Shown piece by piece: positions 1 to 6,966 of a stretch of 8,673 nucleotides of DNA. Both the position numbers and the translations under genes were made by a program. The stretch is from an uncultured Clostridia bacterium (GTDB lineage Bacteria; Bacillota; Clostridia; Oscillospirales; Ruminococcaceae). The stretch is from NCBI GenBank assembly GCA_947177695.1, contig CAMWVO010000055.1, positions 1 to 8,673 on the forward strand, read 5' to 3'. Position 1 is the stretch's first letter. The number at the start of each line of letters is the position of its first letter. The notes beneath the pieces are model-generated. The model had not been told where the DNA came from, did not search any database, and saw nothing but the letters and a program-made list of their open reading frames with translations.

Positions 1-1941
1 GGCGTGTTCTTCAGAGTATGGGCTCCCCATGCCAAATCCGTTTCTTTGGTAGGCGATTTCAATGACTGGGACCGCACCAAAAATCCCATGGAGCAGCTTG
101 CAGACCCTACTGTCTGGGAAGTGTTCGTTCCCGGCGTGGAGAAGTTTTTTGCTTATAAGTATAGTATAGAGACCGCTCACATGAGCATCGTTATGAAAGC
201 CGATCCGTTCGGCACGCATATGGAGACCCGTCCCAACACCGCAACAAAATACTTTGATGTAAACGAGTATAAGTGGAATGACGAAAAGTGGTTCAAGGAA
301 AGAGACTCCAAGAACATCTACCGCAGTCCCATGAATATTTACGAGGCGCATCTGGGTTCGTGGAGGACTTACGAAAACGGAAAGCCTTTCAGCTATGTCA
401 AGTTCGCAGAGGAGATGATACCCTATCTTCAGGATATGGGGTATACTCACCTTGAGCTTATGCCTTTGGCGGAGTACCCCTTTGACGGCTCGTGGGGCTA
501 TCAGATAATCGGCTACTACGCGCCTACATCACGTTACGGCACTCCCGAGGACATGATGAAAATGGTGGATATGTTCCATCAGGCGGGAATTGGCGTTATC
601 CTTGACTGGGTACCCGCACACTTCCCCAAGGACGCGGCGGGACTTTTCGAGTTCGACGGCGACTGCTGTTACGAATACACCGACCCCCTCAAAAAGGAGC
701 ACGCTTCATGGGGTACGAGAGTATTCGACTTCGGCAGACTCGAAGTGCAGTCGTTCCTTATTTCCAACGCCGTATACTGGCTGGAAAAATTCCATATCGA
801 CGGTCTGCGCGTTGACGCGGTTGCTTCAATGCTGTACCTTGACTACGACCGCAGAGAGTGGCGTCCCAACAAGGACGGCGGCAACGAAAACTACGAGGCG
901 ATAGAGTTCCTCCGCAAGCTTAACACCGCGGTGTTCGGCAGATGCGGAAACATACTCATGATCGCCGAGGAATCCACCGCATGGCCGCTGGTAACAAAGC
1001 CTGCCGACGTTGGCGGTCTGGGCTTCAACTTCAAATGGAACATGGGCTGGATGAACGATATGATGGACTACATGAGAATGGATCCCATCTTCCGCGCAAA
1101 CAACCACGGAAAGCTTACGTTCTCGTTCTTCTACAGCTTCAGTGAAAACTATATACTTCCCATATCCCACGACGAGGTGGTACACGGAAAGGCTTCGCTG
1201 TTCAACAAGATGAGCGGCAGGAGCATGGAGGAAAAATTTGCGTCCCTGCGTGCTTTCCTCGGATATATGTTCGCTCACCCCGGCAAAAAGCTGAACTTCA
1301 TGGGCAGCGAGTTTGCACAGGTGATCGAGTGGAACTTCAAGCAGGGTCTTGACTGGCTGCTGCTTGACTACGACAATCACAGGAAGATACAGGATTACAG
1401 CAGAGACCTTAACAAGTTCTATCTGAGGACTTCTCCCCTCTGGGAAAACGACGAGTCATGGGAGGGCTTCTCCTGGATATGCCACGACGACTATATGCAG
1501 AGCGTTATCTCGTTCAGACGTATAGACAGAAGCGGCAAGGAAATCATCGCGGTATGCAACTTCGTTCCCGTTGCGCGGGACGGCTACCGCATAGGCGTAC
1601 CCTACGAGGGCGTGTACGAGCAGGTACTTTCCAGCGACGACGTTAAGTACGGCGGCACGGGTCTTGTCCAGAACGGAAAGGTAAAGTCCGAGGACTACGC
1701 AATGCACGGCTACGATCAGTCGATTACTCTGGATATCCCCGCTATGAGTGTGATGTACTTTACCGTAACGCCTAAGAAGAAGCGCACAGAAAAAGCTAAA
1801 CCGGACGCAAATACGTCCGCTGATAAATCCAAAGCAGTTGAAAAGGAGGCGAAACCCAAAACAGCAGCCAATGCTTCAAAGTCTGCGGCTAAAAAGCCCG
1901 CGGGCAAATCAGGAAAAGCAAATTCAAAAAGCAAAAAATAA
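1..1941 (+). CDS. glgB: 1,4-alpha-glucan branching enzyme GlgB (5' end missing)
   Basis: GlgB cuts an alpha-1,4 glucan chain and rejoins it through an alpha-1,6 bond, creating glycogen branches in the cytoplasm. The frame is open from the first base and begins inside the conserved FFRVWAPHAKSVSLVGDFND segment of the CBM48 domain, so probably about 30-40 N-terminal residues lie upstream; the GTG at base 4 is not the real start. Counting it as residue 1, CBM48 spans roughly 1-100 and the GH13 barrel roughly 110-480. The four GH13 regions are intact: DWVPAHF (201-207), GLRVDAV with nucleophile Asp271, AEEST with the likely acid/base Glu322, and SHDEVVHGK with Asp390. A C-terminal beta domain follows to about residue 589, then an unusual 56-residue lysine-rich tail. 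It is the first visible gene of the operon and ends 24 bases before glgC. The family assignment is secure; the start is unknown. Confidence 0.97.
   Translation, partial: GVFFRVWAPHAKSVSLVGDFNDWDRTKNPMEQLADPTVWEVFVPGVEKFFAYKYSIETAHMSIVMKADPFGTHMETRPNTATKYFDVNEYKWNDEKWFKERDSKNIYRSPMNIYEAHLGSWRTYENGKPFSYVKFAEEMIPYLQDMGYTHLELMPLAEYPFDGSWGYQIIGYYAPTSRYGTPEDMMKMVDMFHQAGIGVILDWVPAHFPKDAAGLFEFDGDCCYEYTDPLKKEHASWGTRVFDFGRLEVQSFLISNAVYWLEKFHIDGLRVDAVASMLYLDYDRREWRPNKDGGNENYEAIEFLRKLNTAVFGRCGNILMIAEESTAWPLVTKPADVGGLGFNFKWNMGWMNDMMDYMRMDPIFRANNHGKLTFSFFYSFSENYILPISHDEVVHGKASLFNKMSGRSMEEKFASLRAFLGYMFAHPGKKLNFMGSEFAQVIEWNFKQGLDWLLLDYDNHRKIQDYSRDLNKFYLRTSPLWENDESWEGFSWICHDDYMQSVISFRRIDRSGKEIIAVCNFVPVARDGYRIGVPYEGVYEQVLSSDDVKYGGTGLVQNGKVKSEDYAMHGYDQSITLDIPAMSVMYFTVTPKKKRTEKAKPDANTSADKSKAVEKEAKPKTAANASKSAAKKPAGKSGKANSKSKK
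1771..1938 (+). other. Lysine/alanine-rich C-terminal tail of GlgB
   Basis: The last 56 codons of glgB encode a low-complexity tail with 18 lysines and 12 alanines, interspersed with Ser, Pro, Thr and Asn, and with no aromatic residue. It starts just after the beta-domain ending MSVMYFTVTP, where branching enzymes normally finish. The composition resembles histone-H1-like or other disordered basic tails. It stays in frame to a clean TAA, so it looks genuinely translated rather than a frameshift product. Function is unknown; binding of a polyanion, the glycogen particle or a partner enzyme would be inference only. Confidence 0.8.
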
Positions 1942-1950
1942 TCCCAAATG

Positions 1951-1956
1951 AGGAGG
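1951..1956 (+). promoter_or_regulatory. Ribosome binding site of glgC
   Basis: AGGAGG, a full anti-Shine-Dalgarno match, ends 9 bases before the ATG at 1966. It lies in the 24-base gap after glgB and fixes the glgC start. Confidence 0.9.
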
Positions 1957-1965
1957 ATATAACTA

Positions 1966-3171
1966 ATGTATACAACTAAGAAAGAATGCGTTGCGATGCT
2001 GCTTGCGGGCGGTCAGGGAAGCCGTCTGTACGCTCTCACCCACGATATGGCAAAGCCTGCCGTTCCCTACGGAGGAAAATACCGCATTATCGATTTCCCT
2101 CTTTCAAACTGCGTAAACTCGGGTATTGACACCGTAGGCGTACTTACCCAGTACCAGCCTCTGGTACTGCACGACTACATCGGCAACGGTCAGCCTTGGG
2201 ACCTTGACAAGCAGTACGGCGGAGCCCACTGCCTGCCCCCTTACCAGACCGCGCTGGGCGCAGAATGGTACAAGGGTACCGCAAACGCGATCTATCAGAA
2301 CATAGCTTTTGTTGACCGCTACGCTCCCGAATATGTTATCATTCTTTCGGGCGACCACATCTATAAGATGGACTACAACAAAATGCTTGACTACCACAAG
2401 GAAAAGAACGCTGACGCTACTATCGCTGTTCTTGACGTTCCCAAGGAGGAAGCTTCCCGCTTCGGTATCATGATCACCGACGACAGCGGCAACATCGTGG
2501 ACTTTGAGGAAAAGCCCAAGAACCCCCGCTCCACACTGGCTTCAATGGGTATCTACATCTTTACATGGAGCAAGCTGAAGCAGTACCTTATCGACAACGA
2601 AAACAATCCCGACGAGGACAAGGACTTCGGCAAGGCAATCATTCCCAATATGCTCAAGGCTAACGAGAAAATGGTTGCCTATACATTTGACGGCTACTGG
2701 AAAGACGTTGGTACTCTCGATTCCCTCTGGGAAGCAAATATGGACTTGCTTAACCCCAATATCCCTATCGACCTGTACGACCCCGACTGGAAGATGTACT
2801 CCAGAAATCCTATCATGCCTCCTCAGTATATCGGCTCAGACGCTGTTATCGAGAACTCCATGGTTACGGACGGCTGCAACGTTAACGGCACAGTGGACTT
2901 CTCCATTCTGTTCGAGGGCGTTACCGTTGAGGCGGGAGCTACCGTTACGGACTCCATCATCATGCCGGGTTCCGTTATCAAGTCGGGAGCTATCGTTGAG
3001 TACGCTATCGTCGGCGAAAACTGCGTAGTTGAGTCCGGCGCTCAGATCGGCGCAAGACCCGAAACTATCGAGAACCGCGACGACTGGGGCATTGCGGTTG
3101 TAGGACATAACATTAACATTTCCGCAGACGCAAAGGTACTTCCCAAGCAGATCATTTCGGAAAATATCTGA
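1966..3171 (+). CDS. glgC: Glucose-1-phosphate adenylyltransferase, catalytic subunit GlgC
   Basis: GlgC makes ADP-glucose and pyrophosphate from glucose-1-phosphate and ATP, the committed step of bacterial glycogen synthesis. The 401-residue protein has the N-terminal nucleotidyltransferase signature LLAGGQGSRL (12-21) and KPAVPYGGKYRIIDFPLSN (30-48). WYKGTA (101-106) carries Tyr102, corresponding by eye to E. coli Tyr114. SGDHIYKMDY carries Asp130 (E. coli Asp142), FEEKP carries Lys183 (glucose-phosphate site, E. coli Lys195), and YWKDVGT carries Asp247 (E. coli Asp276), so the catalytic set appears complete. The C-terminal ~120 residues form a left-handed beta-helix with hexapeptide-like repeats. 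The position of the E. coli activator lysine Lys39 is Asp27 here, in line with Firmicute enzymes being regulated differently. The ATG at 1966 is supported by the AGGAGG site. It sits between glgB and its paralogue glgD, the usual partner. Confidence 0.97.
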   Translation: MYTTKKECVAMLLAGGQGSRLYALTHDMAKPAVPYGGKYRIIDFPLSNCVNSGIDTVGVLTQYQPLVLHDYIGNGQPWDLDKQYGGAHCLPPYQTALGAEWYKGTANAIYQNIAFVDRYAPEYVIILSGDHIYKMDYNKMLDYHKEKNADATIAVLDVPKEEASRFGIMITDDSGNIVDFEEKPKNPRSTLASMGIYIFTWSKLKQYLIDNENNPDEDKDFGKAIIPNMLKANEKMVAYTFDGYWKDVGTLDSLWEANMDLLNPNIPIDLYDPDWKMYSRNPIMPPQYIGSDAVIENSMVTDGCNVNGTVDFSILFEGVTVEAGATVTDSIIMPGSVIKSGAIVEYAIVGENCVVESGAQIGARPETIENRDDWGIAVVGHNINISADAKVLPKQIISENI

Positions 3172-3211
3172 TCGGCTTTCGTAAGGAGAATTTTTCCCGA
3201 AGCAAAATCAC

Positions 3212-3232
3212 AAATGGTTTGCAAAGCCATTT
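3212..3232 (+). repeat. Inverted repeat in the glgC-glgD gap
   Basis: AAATGGTTT and AAAGCCATT-T pair as a 9-base-pair stem (one G-T wobble) around a three-base GCA loop. No T-run follows, so it does not look like an intrinsic terminator. It lies 41 bases after the glgC stop and may help shape or stabilise the mRNA between the two genes; that role is inference. Confidence 0.5.
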
Positions 3233-3244
3233 CAAACATAGGTG

Positions 3245-3284
3245 AAAGGAGTTATGCTCTCTTTCGGGAGCATGGAAAATAATT
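3245..3284 (+). promoter_or_regulatory. glgD translation-start region: Shine-Dalgarno, hairpin, spacer
   Basis: A strong AAAGGAG (3245-3251) lies 33 bases before the glgD ATG at 3285, too far for direct use. Between them ATGCTCTC (3254-3261) pairs with GGGAGCAT (3266-3273) as an 8-base-pair stem (one T-G wobble) with loop TTTC. Two further T-G wobbles (3252-3253 with 3274-3275) could close its base. If folded, the Shine-Dalgarno would sit about 9 bases from the ATG (3276-3284). The alternative ribosome site, GGGAG at 3266-3270, is 14 bases from the ATG and lies inside the stem. The structure is visible in the sequence; its use in initiation is inference. Confidence 0.5.
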
Positions 3285-4409
3285 ATGAGCAGCAACAGAA
3301 GTGTTTTAGGTTTGATTTTCTCAAATATGCACGAAAGCACGATCCCCGATCTGACCAAGGAAAGAACCATGGGTTCGGTGCTTTTCGGCGGACGCTACCG
3401 TCTGATCGACTTCCCGCTCTCCAATATGGTGAACAGCGGTATCGACGAGGTTGGCGTTATCACAAAGTCCAACTACCAGTCCCTGCTTGACCACCTCGGA
3501 AGCGGCAGTGAGTGGGATCTGGCAAGAAAGATCGGCGGTCTCCATCTGCTTCCGCCTTTCAGCCACGTTCAGAGCGGTATGTACCGCGGCAGACTGGAGG
3601 CTCTCTACGGCGTTTGGAACTTCATCAAGACCTCCAATGCCGACTATGTGGTGCTTTCCGACTGCGACGTTATCACAAGCATCGACTTCTCAAAGGTGGT
3701 TGATTACCACATTGAAACAGGTGCGGACATTACCACAGTTTACGCAAAGGACGTTATCACCTCCGAGCAGGCGCAGAACGCTACCGTATTCAGCATTAAC
3801 GACGACGGCAGAGTTGTGGACGTTCTCCTCAATCCCCACATCAGCGGAGCCTGCAACATCTCGCTGAATATGTTCGTGCTGTCAAAGGAATTTCTTAAAA
3901 ATATCGTTCTCGAAGCGGCTTCAAAGAGCCTGTACAGCTTCGAGCAGGCAATTCTCCAGGGCAGAACCCACGAGTACAAGATCATGGCGTACCGTCACGA
4001 CGGCTTCTTCTGCAAGATCACTTCCATGGAGACCTTCTACAAGGCGAATATGTCCCTGCTCAACAGCGACAACCGCTCCAAGCTGTTCCCCGAAAACAGC
4101 CCCGTATTCACAAAGGTACGCGATAACCCGCCTGCAAAATTTGCTATCGGCGCAAGCGTTAAGAACTCCCTTATCGGTGACGGCTGTATCATCGAGGGTA
4201 CTGTTGAAAACTGCGTTATCTTCCGCGGCGTAAAGATCGGCAAGGGCGCTGTTGTTAAGAATTCTATCCTTATGCAGGACACCGTTATCGGCGCGAAGTG
4301 CGATATCAACAACGTTATCACCGACAAGAACGTTAAGATCGGCGATATGAGAATGCTCACAGGCTCTCAGAATTACCCGCTGTTCCTTGGCAAGGGCGCA
4401 GTTATCTAA
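3285..4409 (+). CDS. glgD: Glucose-1-phosphate adenylyltransferase, regulatory-type subunit GlgD
   Basis: GlgD is the GlgC paralogue found in Firmicutes, where it forms a mixed complex with GlgC and alters its activity. The 374-residue protein keeps the fold, with FGGRYRLIDFPLSN (34-47) matching GlgC, and ends in a left-handed beta-helix from about residue 288. The catalytic sites are degraded. The glycine-rich GGQGSRL loop is replaced by FSNMHES (12-18). The sugar-phosphate FEEKP segment corresponds to a region around LLNPH (181-185) with no lysine. YWKDVGT corresponds to FFCKITS (241-247), losing the metal-binding Asp. It is therefore probably non-catalytic or poorly active, as known for the family. 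The ATG at 3285 gives the expected family N-terminus (VLGLIFSNMH), and no in-frame ATG lies upstream before a stop. It is 113 bases after glgC and in the same operon. Confidence 0.96.
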   Translation: MSSNRSVLGLIFSNMHESTIPDLTKERTMGSVLFGGRYRLIDFPLSNMVNSGIDEVGVITKSNYQSLLDHLGSGSEWDLARKIGGLHLLPPFSHVQSGMYRGRLEALYGVWNFIKTSNADYVVLSDCDVITSIDFSKVVDYHIETGADITTVYAKDVITSEQAQNATVFSINDDGRVVDVLLNPHISGACNISLNMFVLSKEFLKNIVLEAASKSLYSFEQAILQGRTHEYKIMAYRHDGFFCKITSMETFYKANMSLLNSDNRSKLFPENSPVFTKVRDNPPAKFAIGASVKNSLIGDGCIIEGTVENCVIFRGVKIGKGAVVKNSILMQDTVIGAKCDINNVITDKNVKIGDMRMLTGSQNYPLFLGKGAVI

Positions 4410-4427
4410 CATTGCTTATGAAAAACG

Positions 4428-4467
4428 GAGGCAAGAGGTCTCTTGCTTCTTGCCTCTGAAATTTTTT
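4428..4467 (+). terminator. Terminator-like hairpin between glgD and glgA
   Basis: GAGGCAAGA (4428-4436) and TCTTGCCTC (4448-4456) form a perfect 9-base-pair stem, extendable inward by G-T and G-C pairs. The sequence TGAAA separates it from six Ts (4462-4467). The upstream AAAAA (4421-4425) could pair with the T-run. A second stem, GCAAGA (4431-4436) with TCTTGC (4441-4446), uses the same 5' bases and would exclude the first. It could be a partial intra-operon terminator or attenuator lowering glgA expression, or an mRNA-stabilising structure. The offset of the T-run lowers confidence that it is a full terminator. Confidence 0.6.
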
Positions 4468-4476
4468 GCAACCAAT

Positions 4477-4485
4477 AGGAAAGGA
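4477..4485 (+). promoter_or_regulatory. Ribosome binding site of glgA
   Basis: AGGAAAGGA contains two GGA cores; the nearer one ends 11 bases before the ATG at 4497, supporting that start. It sits just after the T-run of the glgD-glgA hairpin, so that structure does not mask it. Confidence 0.75.
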
Positions 4486-4496
4486 CTTGTTTAGTT

Positions 4497-5921
4497 ATGA
4501 TCAACATTTTATATGCGGCGTCGGAAGCTGTTCCTTATGCCGCTTCGGGCGGACTTGCGGACGTTGCGGGTTCTCTTCCCCGCGCACTCAACGCTGCGGG
4601 ACAGGACTGCCGCGTGGTTCTTCCGCTGTACAAAAACGTCAAGCCCGAGCTTCGTTCCGAGCTTGAATTTATCACAAACTTTACCGTTGACGTAGGCTGG
4701 CGCAGACAGTACTGCGGCGTGTTCAAGGGCGTGGTAAACGGCGTTACCTACTATCTGCTGGACAACGAATACTACTTCGGCAGAGACGGTCTCTACGGCT
4801 TTTACGACGACTGCGAGCGTTTCGTGTTCCTGTCGAGAGCTATCATGGAAATGCTCAAGCACATCGGCTGGAAGCCCGAGGTAATTAACTGCAACGACTG
4901 GCAGACCGCGCTGGTTCCCGTTTACTACAACGTGTTCTACAAATATCAGTACGGCTACGATAACATCAAGACCGTATTCACGATCCACAATATCCAGTAT
5001 CAGGGCAAATACGGCATGGAGGTACTCAACGAGGTTCTGGGCATACCCATGTACCACACAAAGCTGCTTGAATACGACGGCTGCGTGAACCTTATGAAAG
5101 GCGCGTTTGAATGCTCCGACAAGATCACTACGGTTTCCCCCAGCTACGCTTGGGAAATCCTCGATCCATGGTATTCACACGGTCTGGACAGAGCGCTTGT
5201 CAACAAGCAGTATAAGCTGTGCGGCTTCCTGAACGGTATCGACGTTGACACGTTCGACCCCGAAAAAGACCCGCTGCTGACAAAGAATTTCTCCGTGAAA
5301 AATCTCAAGGGCAAGGCGGAGTGCAAAAAGGCTCTGCTGAACGAGCTGCACCTCCAGGAGGGCGACGAGCCTGTTATCGGTATCATCACAAGATTTGTTT
5401 CCCACAAGGGTATCGACCTTATCAAGTATGTCTTTGAGGACATGGTGAACATGGGCTGCAAGTTTGCGATACTGGGTTCGGGCGAAAAGATATATGAGGA
5501 CTTCTTCAAGGAAATGGCTTGGAGACACCCCGACAAGGTAAGCGCGACCATCGGCTTCATACCCGATCTGGCAAGAAGAATTTACTCGTCGGCGGATATG
5601 TTCCTTATGCCGTCCCAGAGCGAACCCTGCGGACTTGCTCAGATGATCTCGCTTAGGTACGGAACTATTCCTATCGTCCGTGAAACAGGCGGTCTGCGCG
5701 ACAGTATCCGCGACGCGGGAGGCGAAAACGGAAACGGCTTCACTTTCAAGACCTATAATGCTCACGATATGTTCGACGCTGTACGCCGTGCAAAGGACTA
5801 CTACTACAACAAGCCCGAATGGAAAAACCTTGTTACAGCCGCAATGAAGAACGACTACAGCTGGGCGGTTTCCGCGGAGCTTTATATGGGACTTTACAGA
5901 GAGCTTGCAGGACACGAATAA
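4497..5921 (+). CDS. glgA: Glycogen synthase GlgA (GT5 family)
   Basis: GlgA transfers glucose from ADP-glucose to the non-reducing end of an alpha-1,4 glucan. At 474 residues it matches the family's usual length. The N-terminal Rossmann domain starts MINILYAASEAVPYAASGGL; the donor-site KTGGL motif reads ASGGL (16-20), so the lysine of E. coli (Lys15) is Ala16 here. Further family motifs are NDWQTALVPVYYN, TIHNIQYQGKYG with His164 (E. coli His161), TVSPSYAWEI and LNGIDVDTFDP. The C-terminal domain carries RFVSHKG with Arg299 and Lys304 (E. coli Arg300 and Lys305) and MPSQSEPCGL with Glu376 (E. coli Glu377), followed by TGGLRDSI. Apart from the first lysine, the active site appears intact. 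It is the last gene of the operon, preceded by a hairpin and followed by a strong terminator. Confidence 0.97.
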   Translation: MINILYAASEAVPYAASGGLADVAGSLPRALNAAGQDCRVVLPLYKNVKPELRSELEFITNFTVDVGWRRQYCGVFKGVVNGVTYYLLDNEYYFGRDGLYGFYDDCERFVFLSRAIMEMLKHIGWKPEVINCNDWQTALVPVYYNVFYKYQYGYDNIKTVFTIHNIQYQGKYGMEVLNEVLGIPMYHTKLLEYDGCVNLMKGAFECSDKITTVSPSYAWEILDPWYSHGLDRALVNKQYKLCGFLNGIDVDTFDPEKDPLLTKNFSVKNLKGKAECKKALLNELHLQEGDEPVIGIITRFVSHKGIDLIKYVFEDMVNMGCKFAILGSGEKIYEDFFKEMAWRHPDKVSATIGFIPDLARRIYSSADMFLMPSQSEPCGLAQMISLRYGTIPIVRETGGLRDSIRDAGGENGNGFTFKTYNAHDMFDAVRRAKDYYYNKPEWKNLVTAAMKNDYSWAVSAELYMGLYRELAGHE

Positions 5922-5952
5922 TAATTTCACAAGCATTATTACTGTAAAAGCC

Positions 5953-5986
5953 AAGCCGCAGTACTTGATCGGTACTGCGGCTTTTT
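5953..5986 (+). terminator. Intrinsic terminator after glgA
   Basis: AAGCCGCAGTAC (5953-5964) and GTACTGCGGCTT (5972-5983) form a perfect 12-base-pair stem with a 7-base loop, running into five consecutive Ts (5982-5986). It lies 31 bases after the glgA stop and ends the glycogen operon. In the reverse direction four Ts follow the stem after a three-base gap, so it may also stop the converging regulator transcript, though less strongly. Confidence 0.92.
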
Positions 5987-6003
5987 ATATGCTATTGGTA
6001 CTG

Positions 6004-6882
6004 TCATTTTAATTCCACGGGTATCCATACCTCATAGTAACGGTTCTTTTTCCGCTTTTCACGGTCTGTCCAGAGGTGCAGCACCTCAACGACCAAATCG
6101 TATTTCTGCTTGTACTCGGACGCAGGCAGCCACGAGTCAAAAATCAGTTCAAACAGCTTCGGAAATTCCTCCCACGCGTATCCGCCGACCTCTGTTTTGA
6201 AAGCGGCATATGTTCCCGCAGGCAGCTTCCGCATTTCAAGCTTGTCATTTTTGACGTCCTCTTTTGCGCGGGCGATCATGTATTTTCCGTCCTGCCATAC
6301 TCCGTACCACATACCGTCAAAAGCTGTACTGCCTTTTTCATTCCATTTGCCGCAGCAGATCTGTTCGGGGACAGCCTCCATATCCTCATTCCACATAATG
6401 TGGCGAATTTCCTCACGGTTTTTGAAGCCTTGTCCGTCAAACTGTTTTGACACTCCGTAAACCTTGGTATCGGGCAGTTCAATAATTCTGAAATCCATCT
6501 CTTTTGCTCCTTTGATAATAATGTGAAAGGAAACAGGCGGATATATTTTCAGAGCGCCACCGTTTTTCCGATACGCCGCAGGGGTAATGCCGTGCTGTTT
6601 TGCAAACGCTCTGGAAAAAGCGTCCGCGCTTTCATACCCGAATATAACAGCAATATCAATTATACGGTCATTTCCGTTTCGGACATCATCTGCGGCAGCG
6701 CTTAATTTTCTGCGCCGAATATATTCGTTCAGCGTCATACCCGTCATGTAGCTGAAAAATCTCATAAAGCTGTCGGTGTTGATACAAGCGATTGCCGCCG
6801 CTTTGTCAACATCAATTTCCCCCGCGAGCAGGTTAGCCTCTATGTATTCAATGGCGGCATTCAGATTTTTTAACATATCCAT
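6004..6882 (-). CDS. AraC-family regulator with GyrI-like effector domain
   Basis: This is a predicted DNA-binding transcription regulator of 292 residues. The AraC-type DNA-binding domain is N-terminal: a first helix-turn-helix around residues 25-45 and a second around 74-96, ending in the family signature IIDIAVIFGYESADAFSRAF, then GITPAAYRK (98-106). A linker leads to a GyrI/AraC_E_bind-type ligand-binding domain from about 129 (MDFRIIELP) to the end, the arrangement seen in Rob-like and related multidrug or small-molecule responsive regulators. The ligand cannot be told from sequence. I chose the ATG at 6882 because GGGAGG ends 7 bases upstream and the protein then starts MDMLKNLNAAIEYIE, a typical family N-terminus. 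A longer frame reaching 7041 would include promoter sequence. It converges on glgA and diverges from paaK, so control of paaK and of itself is plausible but unproven. Confidence 0.9.
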   Translation of the reverse strand: MDMLKNLNAAIEYIEANLLAGEIDVDKAAAIACINTDSFMRFFSYMTGMTLNEYIRRRKLSAAADDVRNGNDRIIDIAVIFGYESADAFSRAFAKQHGITPAAYRKNGGALKIYPPVSFHIIIKGAKEMDFRIIELPDTKVYGVSKQFDGQGFKNREEIRHIMWNEDMEAVPEQICCGKWNEKGSTAFDGMWYGVWQDGKYMIARAKEDVKNDKLEMRKLPAGTYAAFKTEVGGYAWEEFPKLFELIFDSWLPASEYKQKYDLVVEVLHLWTDREKRKKNRYYEVWIPVELK

Positions 6883-6889
6883 TGCTTCA

Positions 6890-6895
6890 CCTCCC
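6890..6895 (-). promoter_or_regulatory. Ribosome binding site of the AraC-type gene
   Basis: On the minus strand GGGAGG, continuing into TGA, lies 7 bases before the ATG at 6882. It decides the start against upstream in-frame alternatives, including another ATG overlapping it at 6897. Confidence 0.85.
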
Positions 6896-6901
6896 ATTGT
6901 T

Positions 6902-6910
6902 ATTATATCA
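6902..6910 (-). promoter_or_regulatory. Possible second extended -10 box for the AraC-type gene
   Basis: The minus strand reads TGATATAAT, an exact extended -10 (TGnTATAAT). The best -35 is weak: CGGACG at 6931-6926 with an 18-base spacer, sharing only the GAC core. Transcription would begin around 6897-6893, at the Shine-Dalgarno itself, giving a very short leader. It may be a minor promoter or chance in AT-rich DNA. Confidence 0.3.
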
Positions 6911-6966
6911 AAGAAATTTGTGACACGTCCGACTTTTTCGGGGCAGGATAGCAGGTGTTTACACAT

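Noticed and set aside
826..1380. Long minus-strand open frame inside glgB
   Set aside because: It is antisense to the conserved GH13 core, has no plausible ribosome site or family motif, and is explained by codon bias of the real gene.
1802..1819. Small inverted repeat CGGACG/CGTCCG within the glgB tail
   Set aside because: Six-base arms in coding sequence with no T-run; readily expected by chance and not linked to any site.
3242..3490. Small frame with an ATG at 3254 close behind AAAGGAG
   Set aside because: Only two bases separate the Shine-Dalgarno from that ATG, the start lies in a hairpin, and the frame runs through the well-supported glgD gene in another phase with no recognisable protein.
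5175..5954. Minus-strand open frame of 259 codons antisense to glgA
   Set aside because: It mirrors a highly conserved glgA coding region, its protein has no recognisable motif, and it would cross the glgA terminator at its start.
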